A stretch of 48,070 nt of DNA from Bacteroidota bacterium. GTDB taxonomy: Bacteria > Bacteroidota > Bacteroidia > Bacteroidales > Prolixibacteraceae. Shown piece by piece: positions 45,134 to 48,070 of the stretch. The position numbers and the translations under genes were made by a program. Location: assembly GCA_030698405.1 (NCBI GenBank), contig JAUYMU010000085.1:1-48070 (forward strand), in the 5' to 3' direction. The notes under the pieces were generated by a model. The model worked only from the letters and a program-made list of their open reading frames with translations, had not been told where the DNA came from and searched no databases. The first letter of the stretch is position 1. Each line of letters starts with the position of its first letter.

Positions 45134-48070
45134 ATGCAAGCAGCAATTTCTGATCAACACCTTCCGGAGAATTTCGAACTCTTCCATAACATGGTGGAAA
45201 ATGCCCGCGATGGAATTAACATTACTCAAAATGGCGATTTCAAATATGTGAACAAAGCATTTTGCGATATGCTTGGATACACCCGTGAAGAGATGTGCTG
45301 CCTCACCGCATCCGACCTGCTCGCTTCTACAGATAAGCAACGCTTGATGGAACAGCATTTTCTGCGAATGCAAGGAATTGGGAAATACGGAATTGATTAC
45401 ACCACATTGCTTCATAAAAATGGGTCGGAAGTGGAAATCGAATTCAACGTAACACCCATCACATACCAAGGCGAAAATGCTTCGTTTATTTCCATCCGCG
45501 ACATTACCGAACGCAAACAAATTCAGGACAAACTGGAGCAGAGCGAGCAAAAGTACCGTAATCTGGTTGAAAATGCGCACGATGGCATCATCATCAACCA
45601 GTTTGGAAAATTTAAGTTTGTGAACCCTGCCTTTTGCAAAATGCTTGAATATTCGGAAGAGGAACTTTTGGAGAATGATTTCGAAAATTTTCTGGCAGAA
45701 GAGAACCGTGAACGCCTGCGGCAATATCACAAATTACGCATGGAAGGTGACCGCAATCACATGATTTACGAGGCGAAAGGTGTTGCAAAATCAGGAAGAA
45801 TAATCCATTTTGAAATTAATACTTCCTTCATAGAATACAACGGTCATCCGGCCACGTTTATCATCATGCGCGACCATACCGAACAAAAAGCGCTTGAAGA
45901 AACCCTCAAAGCCAGTGAGAAGAAGTACCGCACCCTCATCGAAAAATCGCTCGATGGAATTTTGATTTCGCAGGATTCGAAAATTGTAATGGTAAACAAA
46001 GCATTTGCCGATATGCTTGAATATTCAGTAGAAGAATGTCTGGAAAAATTTGGTCCTGAATGCATTGAACCTGAAGACCGGGAATGGATTATGAGATACC
46101 ACCTGGAAAGGATGAAGGGCAATTTAACCGACCTGACTTTTACCTTGCGGTTAATTGGGAAGAGCGGGAAACGGGTAATAACCGAATGTTCTTCGACAGC
46201 CATCCAAATTGATGGGAGACCTGCTTCGCTCATCACTTCGCGCGATATAACCTCAAGAATCAAAATGCAGGAAGCGCTTGAAAAAAGCGAACGGAAATTC
46301 AGGGAACTTTCTGATTTACTGCCACAGATAATCTACGAACTCGACCTTAACGGCTATGTAACCTATGTAAATAAAACCGGTCGCGAAGCATTCGGGATGG
46401 AGGATGGCGATGCTAATCCACATGCTTCGGATGCAGTAATACCCGAAGAACGGATTCGGATGAAGGAAAATGTCAGGAATGCGTTGAGTGGCAAACGGTC
46501 AGATTTATTTAACGAATACACAGCCCTTCGGATTGACGGCACCACCTTTCCAGCCATCATTTATGCTGCGCCAATGATTGAAAACGATCAGATAGTCGGA
46601 CTGCGTGGTTTGATTGTTGACATTTCGGAACGCAAAGCGATGGAAGAAGCGCTCCGGAAAAGCGAACAAAAATTCAGGGAGCTGGCCGACCTTCTGCCTC
46701 AAACAATATTTGAACTCGACCTCGGAGGCAATGTTACTTATCTGAACAAAGCAGGCAAAATTGCTTTCAGACTTTCGGAGAATGAAATTGGTTTTCAGGC
46801 TACAACCGGGGTCATTCCTGAAGACCACGAGAGACTGTTGGATAATATTAAAAAGGCATTTATCGAAAAAGGAAGAGATGGCGGGATGGAATATACCGCG
46901 TTGCGGCGGGACGGCTCGACTTTCCCCATCGTTATCTACAGTAGTCCGATGACGGAGAACAACGAAATAAAAGGTGTCCGCGGGTTGATTGTGGACATTT
47001 CGGAACGCAAAGCCATGGAAGAAGCCCTCCGGAAAAGCGAAGAACACTATCGGCATGTCATTCATAGCTTGCAGGAAGGTCTTTTTGTGCTTCAGGACGA
47101 AAAATTCATTTTTGTGAACGATGCCATTGTTGACATTCTGGGCTATACGGTGGAAGAAATGACCGGAAAACATTTCACCTCTGTTATTCCACCTGAATTG
47201 CGCGACGAGGCTGTCAGAAAAAATTACAGGAGACGATCGGGACACACTGATTCGTGGAGTTACGAATTTCAGCTGCTACACAAAGACGGAAAAACCCGGA
47301 TACCGGTTATTCTTTCGACCAACCTGACCGAACTCGATGGAAAAACCGCAGTAGTGGGAACTGCCAAAGACATTACCGACCGCATAAAAGCCGAAGAAGA
47401 AATTAAAGCTGCCCACAAACGCCTCGAAGAAATTAACCGCGACCTGGAACAAACCATTCGCGAACGCACCAAAGAGCTGACCAAAGCCAATACCCAACTG
47501 CTGAAATTGCAAAAAGAGAACCTGCAATCGCAGTTCGATGTACTAAAACAACAGGTTAACCCGCACTTCCTTTTCAACAGCCTGAATGTGTTGATTTCGC
47601 TCATCAGGCTCGAACCAGAACTGGCTGAAAAATTTACCGAACACCTGGCGAAAGTTTACCGCTACGTGCTCGAAAACAAGGACAATGAACTGGTGAATCT
47701 CAGCACCGAGATCAGCTTTTTGGATGCCTATATATTCCTGATCAACATCCGGTTTATGGACAAAGTGGTGGTAAATATCCGCATTCCTGATGATAAAAAG
47801 AACCACCGGGTTATTCCGTTGGCCATGCAATTACTGATCGAGAACGCCATCAAGCACAATGCGATGTCGAAGAAATCGCCGTTGGTGATCGACATTTTTA
47901 TTGACGAAGACAACCAGTTAAACGTGGTAAACAACCTTCAGGAGCGCGAAGCCCACATGACCTCAACCGGTGTTGGCCTGAAAAACATACAGAACCGCTA
48001 CCGCTTGCTAAACAATACAGTACCGGTTTTCGAAAAATCGGAAACACATTTTATTGCGAGGATTCCGCTG
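45134..48070 (+). CDS. Multi-PAS LytS-type sensor histidine kinase (3' end outside window)
   Basis: Open from the ATG at 45134 to the last base without a stop (979 codons visible). No membrane segment. Six PAS domains follow each other at about residues 13-130, 135-255, 258-378, 385-500, 510-625 and 632-755. Then comes a coiled coil (residues about 755-800) and the His_kinase domain with QQVNPHFLFNSLN (His811) and ATP-binding LLIENAIKHN (Glu903, Asn904). This is the HPK8/LytS type, which usually signals to a LytTR response regulator just downstream (outside the window). PAS4 and PAS5 are products of recent tandem duplication: linkers 46621-46665 and 46996-47040 are 43/45 identical. Confidence 0.92.
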   Translation, partial: MQAAISDQHLPENFELFHNMVENARDGINITQNGDFKYVNKAFCDMLGYTREEMCCLTASDLLASTDKQRLMEQHFLRMQGIGKYGIDYTTLLHKNGSEVEIEFNVTPITYQGENASFISIRDITERKQIQDKLEQSEQKYRNLVENAHDGIIINQFGKFKFVNPAFCKMLEYSEEELLENDFENFLAEENRERLRQYHKLRMEGDRNHMIYEAKGVAKSGRIIHFEINTSFIEYNGHPATFIIMRDHTEQKALEETLKASEKKYRTLIEKSLDGILISQDSKIVMVNKAFADMLEYSVEECLEKFGPECIEPEDREWIMRYHLERMKGNLTDLTFTLRLIGKSGKRVITECSSTAIQIDGRPASLITSRDITSRIKMQEALEKSERKFRELSDLLPQIIYELDLNGYVTYVNKTGREAFGMEDGDANPHASDAVIPEERIRMKENVRNALSGKRSDLFNEYTALRIDGTTFPAIIYAAPMIENDQIVGLRGLIVDISERKAMEEALRKSEQKFRELADLLPQTIFELDLGGNVTYLNKAGKIAFRLSENEIGFQATTGVIPEDHERLLDNIKKAFIEKGRDGGMEYTALRRDGSTFPIVIYSSPMTENNEIKGVRGLIVDISERKAMEEALRKSEEHYRHVIHSLQEGLFVLQDEKFIFVNDAIVDILGYTVEEMTGKHFTSVIPPELRDEAVRKNYRRRSGHTDSWSYEFQLLHKDGKTRIPVILSTNLTELDGKTAVVGTAKDITDRIKAEEEIKAAHKRLEEINRDLEQTIRERTKELTKANTQLLKLQKENLQSQFDVLKQQVNPHFLFNSLNVLISLIRLEPELAEKFTEHLAKVYRYVLENKDNELVNLSTEISFLDAYIFLINIRFMDKVVVNIRIPDDKKNHRVIPLAMQLLIENAIKHNAMSKKSPLVIDIFIDEDNQLNVVNNLQEREAHMTSTGVGLKNIQNRYRLLNNTVPVFEKSETHFIARIPL

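Noticed and set aside
46505..47245. 246-codon minus-strand ORF, and others at 45119-45730 and 45844-46263
   Set aside because: They are antisense to the PAS kinase gene, which gives clear PAS and kinase motifs on the plus strand.

Overview
The window looks like a chromosomal segment of a Bacteroidota bacterium, probably of the Bacteroidales/Marinilabiliales type. Supporting signs are a NigD-like lipoprotein, a long PPi-dependent phosphofructokinase, a serC-serA-DUF1015 cluster, many lipoprotein signal peptides, promoter-like TAnnTTTG (-7) boxes, weak ribosome binding sites and dispersed palindromic intergenic repeats. I see no rRNA, tRNA or CRISPR array.

Layout: 1-2.8 kb is AT-rich accessory DNA with four small minus-strand genes (two unrecognised, one Cys-rich, one GNAT) and long non-coding gaps. 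2.8-13 kb holds a YfcE-like phosphodiesterase, an alpha-2-macroglobulin/PBP1C pair (periplasmic protease trap plus peptidoglycan synthase), a SixA-like phosphatase and rsmE. 13-26 kb holds an S9 peptidase, a NigD-like lipoprotein, a secreted thioredoxin, PPi-PFK, two small nucleic-acid-binding-type proteins, a hydrolase, an SPFH membrane protein, an ECF sigma factor and uvrA. 26-33 kb holds rplS, a C69 dipeptidase and a restriction-modification island. 33-45 kb holds DUF423, DUF1015, a small membrane protein, a pentapeptide protein, serA, serC, comB-like, gcvT, an Hpt protein, a GH78 enzyme, DUF3788 and a tryptophanase-family lyase. The window ends inside a multi-PAS LytS-type sensor kinase (45134 to beyond the end).

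The most interesting part is 28.4-33.3 kb. A single-chain restriction-methyltransferase (type IIG, related to type ISP) carries an in-frame DUF559 endonuclease domain. That domain is bracketed by two copies of a GC-rich double-hairpin repeat in inverted orientation, and a third solo copy lies in frame inside the methyltransferase domain. The whole R-M gene is itself bracketed by an intact DUF423 gene and a duplicated DUF423 3' end. This suggests a mobile R-M island carrying a nested, protein-splitting nuclease/palindrome element that the host protein tolerates. A second, unrelated repeat family has inserted in frame into the GH78 gene (about 41.05-41.12 kb), so ORF-compatible repeat insertion recurs here.

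Other repeat families are a CACATAG hairpin (2 copies), a 45-nt repeat found twice identically between the macroglobulin and pbpC genes with a diverged relative at 16.2 kb, and several one-off palindromes that often sit next to terminators. All functions are read from sequence motifs and remembered family features; nothing was checked against a database.
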